Shown: positions 15,106 through 28,042 of the stretch, one piece after another
How positions within the stretch are numbered: the first letter of the stretch is position 1
Layout of the letters: the number at the start of each line of letters is the position of its first letter
NCBI GenBank assembly: GCA_905331475.1
Contig: CAJNYU010001055.1
Coordinates: 62,001 to 126,000 of the forward strand
Direction of reading: 5' to 3'
DNA: 64,000 bases
Source: Rotaria socialis
Lineage: Eukaryota; Rotifera; Eurotatoria; Philodinida; Philodinidae
The notes under the pieces: generated by a model
Seen by the model: the letters and a program-made list of their open reading frames with translations, nothing else
Database searches by the model: none
Told to the model about the DNA's origin: nothing
Made by a program: the position numbers and the translations under genes

Positions 15106-18100
15106 TTATCTTAATGGTGGAAGAAGTGAACTTTTGCCGTTGCAATCCGTTATAAATGAATGTGGTGATTGTTGTTTACTATCTTCTAACAAAGATGGAT
15201 TGATTAAAGACGATGATTTTGTTGTTATCGATCGTTGTCTATTTCTTCGTTTTTGTTTTCGACAGCAAAAAAGACATAAAAGACAAAGAATACCAAGAAA
15301 TATAACTGATGTTGATAAACTAAATGTTAGAAAAAGAATTATGGTTTCTTGTTTTTTACGTTTATTATTTGCTAATTTTTGTGTTATTAGTCGTTGATGT
15401 TGTGATGTTTCTAACTGTTTTTCATATTCATTTATTAGATAATCACGATCAATTGATGTATCACCAATTAATATTATTAATTTATCTTGTTTTATACATG
15501 GCTCAGGAAAAAATGTATCTGTTAATGAATAATCAAGTTCAATGATTGATGGAAGTTTTAATGGAAGATCGTCAATTGTCAATAATCCATTTGTAGTAAG
15601 TTTAAATGCTGACGAATATGTTGACGGCAGTAAATTAAATGTTATATTGGATTGATCTGATATATCTTTATCGAATGCAAATAAACGATATGAAAATTTT
15701 TCTGCCGGAGTTTTCTTAAAACGTTGACGAGATACAAATATGTAGGGTTCAGATGAAAAATTGACTAGATGTGGACAATATTCATTTATATCATTTACTT
15801 TAATAGTTAACTTTGCGTCACTTGATAGCGGTGGTGTACCTAAAAGAAACGATTTTTTTCTCTACGGTGCAGTCATGATTATTTATCAAGCAAATTTTAA
15901 GACAATACTATAACTGATTTTTCTAGGTCATTAAATGGATTACTTTTCGCTTTAAATATATTTATCTTTTGTTTTTCGGTTCGATATCTATATGTTACTG
16001 AAACTAAAATTAGACAAGCATTAGAAATAATTGGATAACGACTACCGTTCGTTACTTGAAGAGTTCATAATACATTTATTAAATGTCAATCAGACTGATC
16101 TTGAGGGTGTAAGCTGAAGAAAATTTCTACTGAGAAGAAAAAGAATTCAAATAATCTTCAAATCATTTTGATAGGTTTGGAAACGTTTTAATTCAATTTT
16201 AACGTATGAATTTGAACTAAGACATCAAATGTAATCAGTCTTGTCGATTTCGATTGTAAAATGATGATATAAAAATCCGAACTCAATTTTTCTATTTGTT
16301 CATTATGAACGAAGAAATTTATAAAGAGTTCTGATTATTAATATTCGATTTCTTGATAGCATACAATGTGATCGACTTCCATATTTTATCAATTATTTTT
16401 GATTCAGTATTGTAATATGTGAGCATAAAATATTTATTCTAAACAAAAATCAGTTAATTTGAATGGAAACTTCAATGAACAGACACGATTGAAACTTCTG
16501 ATCATTTGTTTTTGTTGAATAGCTACTCAGTTATCGATAAAAGAAAAGTAATGTAATAAAAAGACTTACCATGATCTCTAACAGTTACAATAAATTGATG
16601 TATTTGTTGTTGTTCAGCATCAGGTATTCTTGTAACTAGAACTTGTCCCGTATGACTTGTATGAAAAAAGAATTCAGAATATGCTGTTATTGAACGAAGT
16701 GTGTACGTCAATTCACCACGTCTTGTTCCAGGCAAATCTACGTCTTTACCAATGATTTGTCCGACAACTGTACGTATTGGTACATTTTCATCAATTTGAA
16801 AAAAATATTGATCTTTTTCAAATTCCGGTCGATGATTAAGACCTTCAATTGATATAGTTACGTGTGTTTGGCTTTCATGTTCACCATCAGAAACAGTTAC
16901 ATTAAATATTATTACTTGATCAGTCATATTGATTGGTAATGGTTCGATTAAACTTATTTGACCTGTTTCAGAATTTATACGAAATAAATTTGAATTTAAT
17001 GAATAAATAAGTGAATTCGTTGTTGATACATCAGGATCAGTTGCGTGGACTTGACCAACAATTGTTGAATCAAATAGTGTTGATGACGATGATGGTGATG
17101 ATGATTGAATATTTGTTATAAAATGATAATGATCATGTTCAAAATGTGGTGGCATATCATTCATATCATCAACTATAATATTAATAATAAAACGTGAATG
17201 TTCGCCACCACCATCAATTGCATCAAGAAATAAAATAATAGTTGATTCAAGTTCATAATCTAATGGACTTATTAATTCGATCTAAATATGAAAATAATAA
17301 TATAAGAAATGTTTTAACCTTTATCAATAATATCAGTTATGACATTGACTCAGTAATACAGTCGATAGGTTTTCGTTGAAAAAAGTACGCCTATTAAAGA
17401 TTTTAACAAATTTCAAATGAGAACAATATACATTCAAGTGTATGAAACGAATGATTTTATCAGAATTAAAAGTATGTCGAATGCACTTAATAATAGAAAA
17501 ATAAATGTCATCTGAACAAGAAAACCTTCTGAAAAATAAAATGTCGTAAGATTCGACATTTACCAATGCATAGACATGCATGACAGGAAGTAAACTCTAA
17601 AAGCAATAATTTGACAATGTCTTTTTTCGAAAGATTGTATATATTAAGAAAATCATTAGGCTTAACTCGGTTTTGATTATGATTTACTGAAAAAATTCGA
17701 AATTAAAAAACATCTATGTAGTTAATGTATCAAAACAAAAGATTTAGTATTCTATGATAAATCTATTGTCGAAACTCTATTTGATATGTTTTCATATAAA
17801 CTTTAAAGAATCGAATAAAAAACTTTTTTTTCTTTACTTTATAATGTTTCATTGATGTTGATTTAAGCTGCAAAGCTTGTCGGTGTTTTTTATTAGATGT
17901 TTGTACTATTAAATTTAATTGAACTTGTCCATAAATGCCTTGATCGATATCATCAACAGTAATCATAGCTAAAATTCCAATGGTATTTTCTATAATATTT
18001 ATTTGTGAATTATTCTTTATAATATCAATTGAAGAAATAATTTGTCGAACTTGAATAGTCGGCTTATGATCGTTAATATCATCAATAATTATTTCTAACG

Positions 18101-19180
18101 GATGATAGGCTGGTAATGTTGAACTCATACGTGAACCACAGTCTTGTGCTCGTATTGTTAATAGTAAATGATTATTTAATTGTAACAATGGTATTAAATC
18201 AATTGATGTTAATAATAATGATTTTAATATAAATAAGCAGCCAGTTTCATTATTTAAATATAAAAATTGTGTTAATTTATCATCAAAATGGTCAAACGAG
18301 TAAATAATACGTCCATTATTACCTTCATCAGGATCATAAGCTTGAGTACATATTAATTCTCCTGAAAAGAAAATAAAACAAATTTTTCTAAAAAACAATT
18401 TTATATTTTAAAAATTTCTTTACCGGTAAATGTTTCATTAACAGAAACTTTTGTTAAATTAGTTAAAAATTTCGGTGAATTATCATTAACATCTAAAACT
18501 TGAATATTAATTTTCATTTTAGCTTGTTGTTGTTGTTTATCAGTTACAATAATCCATAAATGATCATATTGATGACGTTCTTCTCTATCCAATGGATGAT
18601 TTTTAATTCGTAAGCATAAATCATTTCCAATGGTCTGATCAATTTCAAATTTTTCACTTCCATTACCAATTAACTGATAAATAAATTGATTTGTTTCCGG
18701 TAAATCTTTATCTTCAACATTAGGAATTCGATAACATTGTCGATGTTGAATATTAGTATTTTCTGGTATATGTATTTGAATTTCATTAGAACGAAAATAA
18801 TGTAAATTATCATTTAAATCATTTATTGTTATATTAACAAATATAATTTGATGTTCAGGTTGAGAGAGTATTTTTAATTGTAGCGAACATTGTGTTAGAC
18901 ATGAACAAAATTGTTCTGCACATAAATATTCACGATCAAGTGATTGAACTGCATAAAGATGAGTTTTATTTTCAATAGTAAAATATTTATGTAACTGAAT
19001 ATTTGTTGATACTAATTGATAAGATTTTATTGAATTAATTAAATTAAATGACAATAAATGACGTGATGATATTTCATTTTCATTTATTGATATATGATGA
19101 AAACGAGAATGAAATCGACCATAACACGTTGAATTTAAACATATTATTATTATTAATAAATAAATTGCTCGATAATACAT
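15106..19180 (-). CDS. Protocadherin-type adhesion protein, 908 aa, 4 exons
   Basis: Exons in transcript order: 18424-19180, 17838-18361, 16570-17281 and 15106-15839. Phases agree and give 908 residues. A signal peptide (IYLLIIIICLNSTCYG) opens the protein. About seven cadherin repeats follow, marked by linkers DLNDN, DVNDNSPKF, DINDHKPTI, DMNDMPPHF, a degenerate EGLNHRPEF and DINEYCPHL, and by AYDPDEG, ATDPD and VTVRDHGTPP. A single helix (about residues 805-830, LFLTFSLSTSVIFLGILCLL) is followed by basic CCRKQKRRNRQR and a cytoplasmic tail of about 60 residues. There is no catenin-binding tail, nor EGF or laminin-G domains, so it is a protocadherin rather than a classical or Fat-type cadherin. 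A role in calcium-dependent cell adhesion is inferred from the family. The second exon junction restores the repeat reading KHYKIELISPLDYE, supporting the model. Confidence 0.9.
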
Positions 19181-22100
19181 TGTCTGAAGAAGAAGAAAAT
19201 TAACAAAAAGAAATTTTCCTATATGTAATCTTTATATTTGTATTCATACATTATATATATAGTTCTTTTTTCTTCAGGCCTTGAATGTGGTATTAATTGT
19301 TACAAGTAAAAAAAGCAGATATACTTTTCCTTTTAGAAAAAGATCGTTCTGTTTGAATTCTTTACGCACGACAGACGAAAATAGAGGATTGAAGATTCTA
19401 ATTGAGCACGTCGATGGATTTTGTAATCGATCGATCGGTCGAGAGAGAGAGAGATTTATTCTAAATTACAACCAAAGATTTGTTAGTCATTTCAAAGAGG
19501 AAAACAATCTGTCATCATCATCATCATCGTTGTCGTCATCATTTCTTATTTTTTCTCGCTTAGCACAACAGTATTTCTTCTTCTCTCTTTCTTTCTATAT
19601 TGGAGACATTGTAAAAAAGTACTACCATAAAAGAATGACCCGTCTATATGCAAGCTTACTATTGATTTCACACAATTTTTAGCTGCTCATATACTCGAGG
19701 CCGTTTATATAAAAACTTCCGTCTACTTGACACTCACATACACATATACATGACGGAAGTAAAGACAGAAAGAAAAGAGAAAAGAAAGATAAATTGTCAT
19801 AAATACTAGGAGGCACAAAGGCGATTATTACCAGATGAATTTTGATTGCCAACTTAAAATAGTGACGCGACACTTCTTAACCATCTATTAAATACACCTG
19901 CTATTTAGTCCAAGAAATGCTTACAAAGCTTTGCATCGTCAAATCTATGTACTCATTTGAAGAAGAAGAAAAAGAATTTATTTATTTGAATAAGGATTTC
20001 AAATCTTGTTCAAAAAGACAAAGTATTATAGTTAGCTAGTGCATTGGAAAATATGTCATTTCTATCATAAATTTCAAAATAGCAAAAGAAATTAGAAGAA
20101 ATGTTGACATATTCACGATAGAATCAAGAAGTTTTCTTTCCACTTAATTATTTGGCCTTTACTGGATGATGATAGACATTCTTGTTTGTTTTTGCATGGC
20201 TTCTGTCTTCAACTGTAGAAGAAAAGAAATATTATAATGAAGTAGTATTTTATATTCTCTTTAAACAAACTTGATCTGATTCTAAAAGCGAAAAACGCTA
20301 TTTTGTTCTTTTTTTTCGTGCTCTACTTCTTCCTTTTTTCTCCACCCATCGAATTCATCCAATGTACCGCCCTACCGTGTTTGGAAAAGGACAAGATAAT
20401 AATAGTATGTATCGCCGCTGGAGACATATTTACTAGCGATATCTGCTCAACCAAATGGCTGACAATCTAAGTAAAATAGATTGATGATAGATGAATGTTT
20501 GTAGAATTTTTCTTGAAACGCTTCCTTGGGTAGTAGTATCATGACCTTTTCTTAGCTTTTCTTTCCGTCATATTCTCGATTGTGTATCTTTCTAGTGTAG
20601 TCTCTTCTTTCTCCCTCATTATTATGTAAACGAGCTTTTTCAGATAAACAAACAACGTATAACTCAATCGTCCCCGTGTGGCAACACTTGTACTGTCAAA
20701 TGGACAGATGCTAAGTGGCCAACTCTACTCATTCAACTAATTTTATAAACACTATTTTCATGTTCTCCTTTTGCTGCTTTGTGTCATCCTTATTATCATA
20801 TAGAAAGAAATATTATTATCTAATCTTTTTCGTATCATACTTCTACTAAGACTAAGCTTAATAATTGATTTTCAAACTTTGAGAGAGGAAAAAGAAGAAG
20901 AAAAAAGGGCACATTCTTCCTTAAGCAAGATCGAATGAAGAAATAAAAAAAAAGAAGAAAATGTGTCTTCCTATATAGCTACATGATGCAACTCAATTGC
21001 AATTCCAATACGAATGAAATGAGAAAATGGAGATGGATCAGAATGGAAAAAAGACCTTCGGGCCACGGCTATTGCTAACACCAGAATCACATGAGACAAA
21101 AAGGAAAAAACGTTTGATGATTAGTTAAATTATCGAGAACAAGAATGCTGACATGTAAGAGCCTTTAACGAGTTCTATTTCTGTTCCAAACTATAGGCAT
21201 TATTGATGTTGTTTGTACATACTTATATTAAAAAATAATCTGAATATTTCAAATATCTAAACAATTAAAGTGAAAGTTTTATTTAAAAAAAAGAGAAGAA
21301 AAGAAAGTAAGATATTCGCAGGATATCAATATCGATCTTTTTCTCTTTCTGTTTCATTATTAACAAATAATTGAATAACATTTGTTCTCGTCTTTCTTAC
21401 AGCTATAGTTCTATGTGTATATATGAATGAACACGTATGCATGACTATTTAATAGTGTCCTGTTCTGTCGTTTATCTATAATAATAACATTGATATTTGT
21501 CTTTCCGCCTATTATCTTTGTGAACACGTTTTTCTTTATAGATAGAATAATGGTCAGCATCATGAAACAGATGACAATTCAAGGATATTCTGTTTATACG
21601 ATTGTTGATGGTGATGTTTTTTCTATCCCTCCTCTTCTATTTTTCGTACTAAATAAAAATGACATGAACATCAATAGACAAGCATATGATCAAACGTCGG
21701 TTCGTGTTCACCAGACTCGATCAAACGATTCTATATACATCGATGTATATTGTTGATGCGAATAACAACGATGGCGCACGCGTGCAGACGATGAATGATC
21801 GATCGATGTGATTTTTCGGAAATAAAAGAAATTAGCACCAATGAGAGAAACAACACAGTCAAAAAAGAAAAAGAGAACCTGATGATGATTGAACGAAGGC
21901 GACAACGATGACCTGACTTGTTCTTTTTTCTCTTTGTTCTCACTCAATGCAGACATTAATGAAAATTTCCGGAGTTGGTCACTTACTCGGACTCGTTCAT
22001 GCACGAGAGACAGCGTACAAGAAGAGTAGTTAGACAGACTTTCGCCTTTTCCTATAGATATATTGTTTGTCCACTTAATCAAATGTGTGCAACTCACATA

Positions 22101-24764
22101 AATACATATATAACTTATTCTTTTCCTACACTCTCTAACATCGAATAATTGATCAATGAAAGCAACTAAAAAAGAATTTAATACAATGATTACATCATCA
22201 TCATTTCTTCACTTGTCGTCCATCAATCAAACCGCAATAATGGTTGACGAACTCACCTTCTCAAGAGATTGTGAATAAAGTAACCCCAAGAAAAAAAGGA
22301 AAAAGAATCATCATCGTCATTGTATGTCTGTTTTTTTACGGTTCATTGAACATAAACCTTCTTTATTACATTATATAACAACAAACATTAGAAGAAGAAG
22401 AAAGAAAATCTGATGATAACGATGAAATCAAGATGCAAACCGGAAGAAAAATGATGATGATTGATACTAGATATTAAAATCAATTTGTTTGTAATGTTAA
22501 AGAAAAAGCTTTGAATTTAATGATTGTAGCGTGCACATATCGTCTAAGCATGCTTTGTCTTATTCAAGTGGAATGAATCAAAGAGGATTTTCAAATGAAA
22601 AATGTTTGAACACGCTCAACTAAGAACAACAAATGCACACGTTATCGATAATTATCGTATTTTAATAATCAAAATTCTATACTTAAAATACTTAGTCGCA
22701 TATTGTTCTTGATCAAATAATGCTTTTCTTCTTTCACACACACACACACTTTTTCTTTCAGTTGAGTACTTACATACTGGACTGATAACGATTATTGAAT
22801 GTTACTGTGCTTACTTGCTCATACAATACTATTACTAGTACTACTCGATTATACGCATCGATTCAAATCGGCTTCTTTCGCTGCTGTTACTTTGCATTGA
22901 AGCAAATACAATCAATATCTTTTTCTCTTTTCATCGGCAACTGTGCAATAAGCTGAGAGACAGACAGAGAGAGAGCAAAGGAGAAATACTCTTTAATGTT
23001 CATTTATAGTTCCCTTTTCTCTATTCCTTTTCTTTGCCTTTGTGTGTGTGAATATGTATGTGTTCATCACAATCGTTCGTTTGCATGCATGCAATCGACA
23101 ATGACGATGTTGACTAGTGACCACATACACATCAATCAGTCATGACTTTTTGCACGTCGTATGTGTGGATGTCAGCTAGCTAGGCCGAGACAAATTATGT
23201 TTTAACACACACATACACATACACATATATAGAATATAGTTTAAAAGTCTTCTCACAGTGTGAACTAAAGCGGATAAGAAGCTTTGAGAAGAAGCTGACA
23301 TTTTGATCAACAACTGTATATATATATATGTATAATCGCTGGGCGTCAAAATAAACATATTGCTACTGTGCACTCATGTGTTAATCATTTCAATATTCGA
23401 CCACCTACTAAGATAGAACAATTTCTATTGCAATCATATTGACATTTAGCTTAATCTTCTTTAGATCAAAAGTAATATCGAATGATATGTGATAAATTAA
23501 TGGGAATAAATATTTTTAAATTGAACAGATTAACAATATCAAATGATTACCTTCAATATACAAATTACTTGAAATCGAATAGGTGTCTTTAGTCTATATT
23601 CATCTATTTACATATAACTAATCTCTGGCTTCTTGTTTTTTTCTTATTTCATAAATAAGCAATTATAAAAAAATGAATCACTATTTTTGACTGAAAACAT
23701 GATTTTCAAACACTATCAGCTTGAGTCATCATTTAAAATGATGAAATTGTCTATTTGATTGGCTTGTTGGCAGGTGTACATATATAAATTTTGCTCTTTC
23801 CTTCTGTGTTTTACTTCTGAAGATTATTTCACGCAATCTTGAACAGATGAAAGATTGACATCGTCAGTTGTTCATTCGGATATCTTTGAAAGTAGACGAC
23901 AATGTATATAATGATGATGAGAATTGAAGGACAATAACATCAATTGTAGACAATGCGACATACACCAGACACACATAGACATACATATATTCTCTTGCAT
24001 CTTCAACGACGACTAGATGACTGGCAACAACTGCTTAATAGTATATGAGTCAAGAGATCTTTCTATCAATCGTTAATTATCAGAAACACCAAAAAAATGT
24101 CAGGGTCTGAAGAATTATATACATCGAAATAGAATACGATATGTGTGTGTTTTATATCAATGACTTGATATATATATATATATAACAATGAGCTGATAAA
24201 TCTTAGCAGCTGTTTGTCTTTTAAATAATTAGATTAGATAAACAAATAAAAGATCATGGATATTTTATCTAATAAGAACATTTCATACTGTCAATTTTGA
24301 TATTTTATGGAAAAGAAAGATTGGATAAACTTAGTTGTATGGCATAATCGATAATTTTTTTTCTAGAAAAGAAGATAATCATCGGTATATATTTAACATT
24401 CAAAGTTATAATTAATAAATATTGTAATATTATCTTTGTCAGATTTGAAAGGGAAAAAATGTATGATTATGGTCAACTAATCGAGATCAAGCTAAGACTC
24501 AATTAGAAGAAGCTTTACAATTCTTCTAGCATTCTATTATAAGTTAATTCTTACATTCAATACAATCGAATGTGACCTTCTAATATTTATTTATGTAATC
24601 ATCACATTCTTTCGTCGGCTTTCACATCATCTTCAATGTAAATCTTTTGGGTTTATTTCACGTGTTTACCTTCAAATTTCTAAAAAAAAAATTTTGACGA
24701 GTTTTATTGAAAAAAAAGAAACAAGTCAGAACACGATAGAACACATTTGACACATACACATGAA
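19181..24764. other. 5.6-kb gene-free stretch
   Basis: No gene supported on either strand. The open frames (19281-19682, 21490-21756, 21708-22097) are low complexity and have no neighbours to splice with. Short GA, CA and AT runs occur (for example near 19441, 22736 and 24168). Probably the upstream region of the protocadherin. Confidence 0.5.
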
Positions 24765-25499
24765 ATGTGTTGTGTGACATTACAACAACGAGCAATAAAT
24801 GAGCTTTTTCATGTTTCACCACCACCCTTTGTTATTCCAATTTTTCGAGCACCAACAACAACATCAACTATTAAGACTACAATAAATACAACAATAGCAA
24901 GTACAAGTAAAATTTTTTCTACTGTCTTAAAACAAGAACATAAACAAGTTGACCTTACGAGTACTCTACCATCTTATATGATCAGTCAACATATATTTGA
25001 AAATCTGATTTTAACTAATACTATTGTTGCTGCGTTCAGTATCGTTCTTATGATAACATTAACTGCATTTCTGATTTTTCTTCTTGTACCGTCTATTCGA
25101 CGTCGATGGCTTGATGATCAAGGAAAAGAGGAGAAAAAAAATGAAAATGTATCAACATTAAGTCGGCAACCATCATTTCATCAGTTTACATTAGGTCCAT
25201 CTCAACTCAATCCAATATTTGAAACAACAACGGGCGCAACAAGAACAACAACTCAATTTGGAACATTATTTCATCCTCATACAACGACAGCTACGCTTCT
25301 TCATCCAACTCTTTGGACACCAACGTCTGTTGTTTCGACTCCTGTGTCGTCTCAACAACCGCAAATATCAGCAGCAGCACCAACAGCACCACCAAGAACA
25401 AAAACAAAAGCAACAACAACGACAACAACAACAGCTCGACCACCATTACCATCACATTCACATTCACATCCAACAATACAAAGATCAACAAGAAAATGA
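24765..25499 (+). CDS. Orphan single-pass membrane protein, Thr-rich, 244 aa
   Basis: Not recognised. The first ATG in the open frame is at 24765; the frame stays open further upstream through non-ATG codons, so an earlier exon is possible. The N-terminal part (about 70 residues) is rich in Thr and could be O-glycosylated. A strong transmembrane helix follows (NTIVAAFSIVLMITLTAFLI, about residues 85-108), then a basic stop-transfer PSIRRRW. The rest is low complexity: Pro/Thr/Gln-rich, a run of seven threonines, a SHSHSH stretch and a basic end. No signal peptide is visible, so orientation is guessed from the positive-inside rule: N-terminus outside. Long continuous frame and the helix argue that it is real, but biased composition lowers confidence. 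Confidence 0.55.
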   Translation: MCCVTLQQRAINELFHVSPPPFVIPIFRAPTTTSTIKTTINTTIASTSKIFSTVLKQEHKQVDLTSTLPSYMISQHIFENLILTNTIVAAFSIVLMITLTAFLIFLLVPSIRRRWLDDQGKEEKKNENVSTLSRQPSFHQFTLGPSQLNPIFETTTGATRTTTQFGTLFHPHTTTATLLHPTLWTPTSVVSTPVSSQQPQISAAAPTAPPRTKTKATTTTTTTARPPLPSHSHSHPTIQRSTRK

Positions 25500-25656
25500 T
25501 CAACAAAAAACGATATTCCACTCTATGCTTCTGTAGATAATTTTAATTTTAAACATTATTTATTATAAATTAACAATAGAATAGTTTTAAATCTCATCAT
25601 AATTATTATTACTTTTACGAATGGTATTATCAGCCAATCTACTACTAGTTTTTGTG

Positions 25657-25882
25657 ATCAATATTAGGGATGTCGCGTTCTCGTTCCTGGAAATGGGAAC
25701 ACTATCTGAGTTCCCATTCTGAGAAACGGGTACGGAAAAATTTTATGAAATAAAATGATAAAGAATAATGGATAAAAACTTCGAGTCATTTAGAATCTCT
25801 TTAAAATCGCAGCTGGCGATGCGTTTCCGTTCCTAGGAACGGAACGCTAGGAACGGGGAACTCGGACACCTCTAATCAATAT
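25657..25882. mobile_element. hAT-like MITE, 210 bp, with 8-bp target-site duplication
   Basis: The element at 25665-25874 begins TAGGGATGTC and ends GGACACCTCTA, which are imperfect inverted repeats (about 23 bp; both arms continue into CGTTCC-type sequence). It is flanked by a perfect 8-bp direct repeat ATCAATAT (25657-25664 and 25875-25882). Eight-base duplications and YAGGG-type ends are typical of hAT transposons. There is no coding capacity, so it is a non-autonomous element. Its interior is richer in G+C than its surroundings and holds further GGAACG/CGTTCC palindromes. Confidence 0.8.
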
Positions 25883-27290
25883 TTTAAAATAATTCTATCA
25901 TTCTACTAAATAGTGTATTTTCAGCTTCGAATTAAACAAAAGACATAAAATTGATCGGTAGACGAAGATGACACCAGATTCACTGGTAAAAGATTGATAT
26001 TATCAAAATAGAGAAAACAAATATTGGCATGAGCAAAAAGATAATGATGAAAGAAAAATACAAGAATTGCAATATCCAGTATAAATATCAGACGATTAGA
26101 ATCGAATACGTTTAAGATAGATAAACACTCATGGACACTGTTTTAAATATATCAAAATTTTCAATCCATCTCTGTATTTTATTTGAATTCAATTAGAATT
26201 CATCTATCATGGCTAATACATTAGATGGTTCTTTTATTTAAACAAATATTTGATTTGATGTCAAGCTGATACAGAAATATTATTATAGACTGAATGAGAA
26301 TTCATAAATTTTCAGAGACATGCTTTCTTTTATATTTCAAAAGTTATATTTAATATCAGTATTATGCTAGAATTATAATTGTTGTTCATAAGGCCCAAAG
26401 TTTTTACCCATATCACAAAATTTTACTTTCACATTAAAAGGTCTAAAAGAAGTCGGTAGTATTTTTTTTGCGAAAAGTTTTTAAATATTGTATTACTTAC
26501 TTTCTTCGGTATTCGATAGAAAAGATGTATTGTGGAAAAACTTTATTTTATATTTCAATTACAATATATGAAAATGAAAAGCTGCATGAGAACAAAACAC
26601 CGATGAACGTCAAAAACTGTTGAAGTTTGCAAGAATAACTACTCAATAATCATAAACTAATCTGATCTTTATCAAGAATGTTTCAAACGCATATCTTTCG
26701 ACAATTTTATCTTCTAACTTTTCCATTCTTTAATATTCGGCTTTCAAATATTTCTACGGTCAACATTTTTAGTTCGATCAATGCCTTAAAGCAATCACGC
26801 CATTTCCCTGAACATGTTTCTATTTTGATGTTATTCATTGATGTATTTGTTTTAGATTATACATTCTTCCAACTACTAAATGTACGAAAGACTATATATA
26901 TATATATCGATTGATTTTTAAAAATTATTTTCGATGTATGATAAAGAAAAAGGAAGTTTTTCCATGAACTATAATAACTATTTGCCTAACTTTTCGTCAA
27001 TGTAATAATCAATTGATTCTAAATCGTTCAGAAAAATGAGAGACTTTATTTTAAAATCATATAAAAATAAATGAGACAGAAATGTTTAGAAAGATTAATT
27101 GAAAGCGAAAAAAAAACTCTCCTATCATGACTAATAGAGAATGTTAGTGTACACTAATGCAATTATCATCACCTAAAACTACATTAAAAATAAGTGTGGA
27201 AACTTCGGATTTCATCCAAGATTTATGTGTACTGCAAAAAGTGCATGGGACATATGAGTCATTCTAGAATGTCTGAACACCAAAATTATC
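25883..27290. other. Intergenic, nothing recognised
   Basis: AT-rich, only short frames (26678-26914 is the longest) without motifs. Confidence 0.5.
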
Positions 27291-28010
27291 ATGAGAAACT
27301 AGGCAATTTGATTTCTGGATGCAGCTTTTGTGCATTTTGAGACGTTTTTCAGGCGATGTTTCGTTAGAAAGCTACNATTTGTTTTTTGAAAACAAATCCC
27401 TGTACTCCTCCTCAGGGATTGTCTGGTCAAAAATGACAATTTTTTCGATAACTCAACCATTTCTTGACGGATCCTTCTCATCTTCGAACTCGACCGAGAT
27501 ATTCATGAGATTGAACTGTGAGGAAAATTTCATCACGATCTGACTCTCCTTTCGAAAGTTATCGTGCCTACGGCCGGCCGGCCGGACACACTGACCGATT
27601 CTAGTGTCCTCACTTTTTGAGTACACAAAAATCAATTGGTCTGTCTCTCTCTAGCTGCTGCTGCCAACAGAACGGATGTTTGTATTGTCGATAACGAAGA
27701 GCCAGTCATTTTCGATTTGATGTACTCTATCGAACGGTTCCTTGACTGTCACTTGCTGACCATCAGCAAGAATAACTTCGATAGTTTCTATTGGTGCTGT
27801 ACGCTTCATATCCATCTAATTTTACAAGTCTTGATTCGACTGGATTGGTTTGACCTTGTGATAAGTTCAATTGATGATGATGAGCTCTTTTACTTTCTAC
27901 TTCGTTCGGATATTACATATAATAAACATGAACTTGCACATCTCCATTCGAATCATTTCGAATCGCGCAACCTCGGACACTTCGAGGAGCTCTGACACAA
28001 CATCCGCGAA
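27291..28010. other. GC-richer island with CCGG repeat and an N base
   Basis: Base composition changes visibly from the surrounding AT-rich DNA. It contains a GGCCGGCCGGCCGG tract at about 27571-27584 flanked by acgataactttcgaaag-type sequence on the minus strand, an N at 27376, and several overlapping open frames on both strands. No protein family was recognised. It may be a foreign or repetitive insert, or an assembly join. Confidence 0.45.
27651..27815 (-). CDS. Small hypothetical ORF, 54 aa
   Basis: Not recognised. The frame begins MDMKRTAPIETIEVILADGQ and ends after NIRSVGSSS; a stop (TAG) lies directly upstream of the ATG, so this is the complete frame unless that tag is a splice acceptor. 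The alternating hydrophobic pattern (IEVILADGQQVTV, then WLFVIDN) would suit a small beta-rich fold and is unlike the low-complexity shadow frames of this window. It sits within the GC-richer island. A longer frame (27636-27995) runs on the opposite strand, so coding status is uncertain. Confidence 0.3.
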   Translation of the reverse strand: MDMKRTAPIETIEVILADGQQVTVKEPFDRVHQIENDWLFVIDNTNIRSVGSSS

Positions 28011-28042
28011 TCTTGCTTATATTTTATTAATGTGTATGACTT

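Noticed and set aside
19281..19682. 133-codon plus-strand open frame
   Set aside because: Ser-run and biased sequence upstream of the protocadherin, not family-like; probably untranslated DNA.
21708..22097. 129-codon minus-strand open frame
   Set aside because: Low-complexity composition, no motif and no splice partners; expected by chance in this spacer.
27571..27584. CCGG repeat as a CpG-island promoter
   Set aside because: Only a short tract, with no gene starting nearby; described instead as part of an unexplained island.
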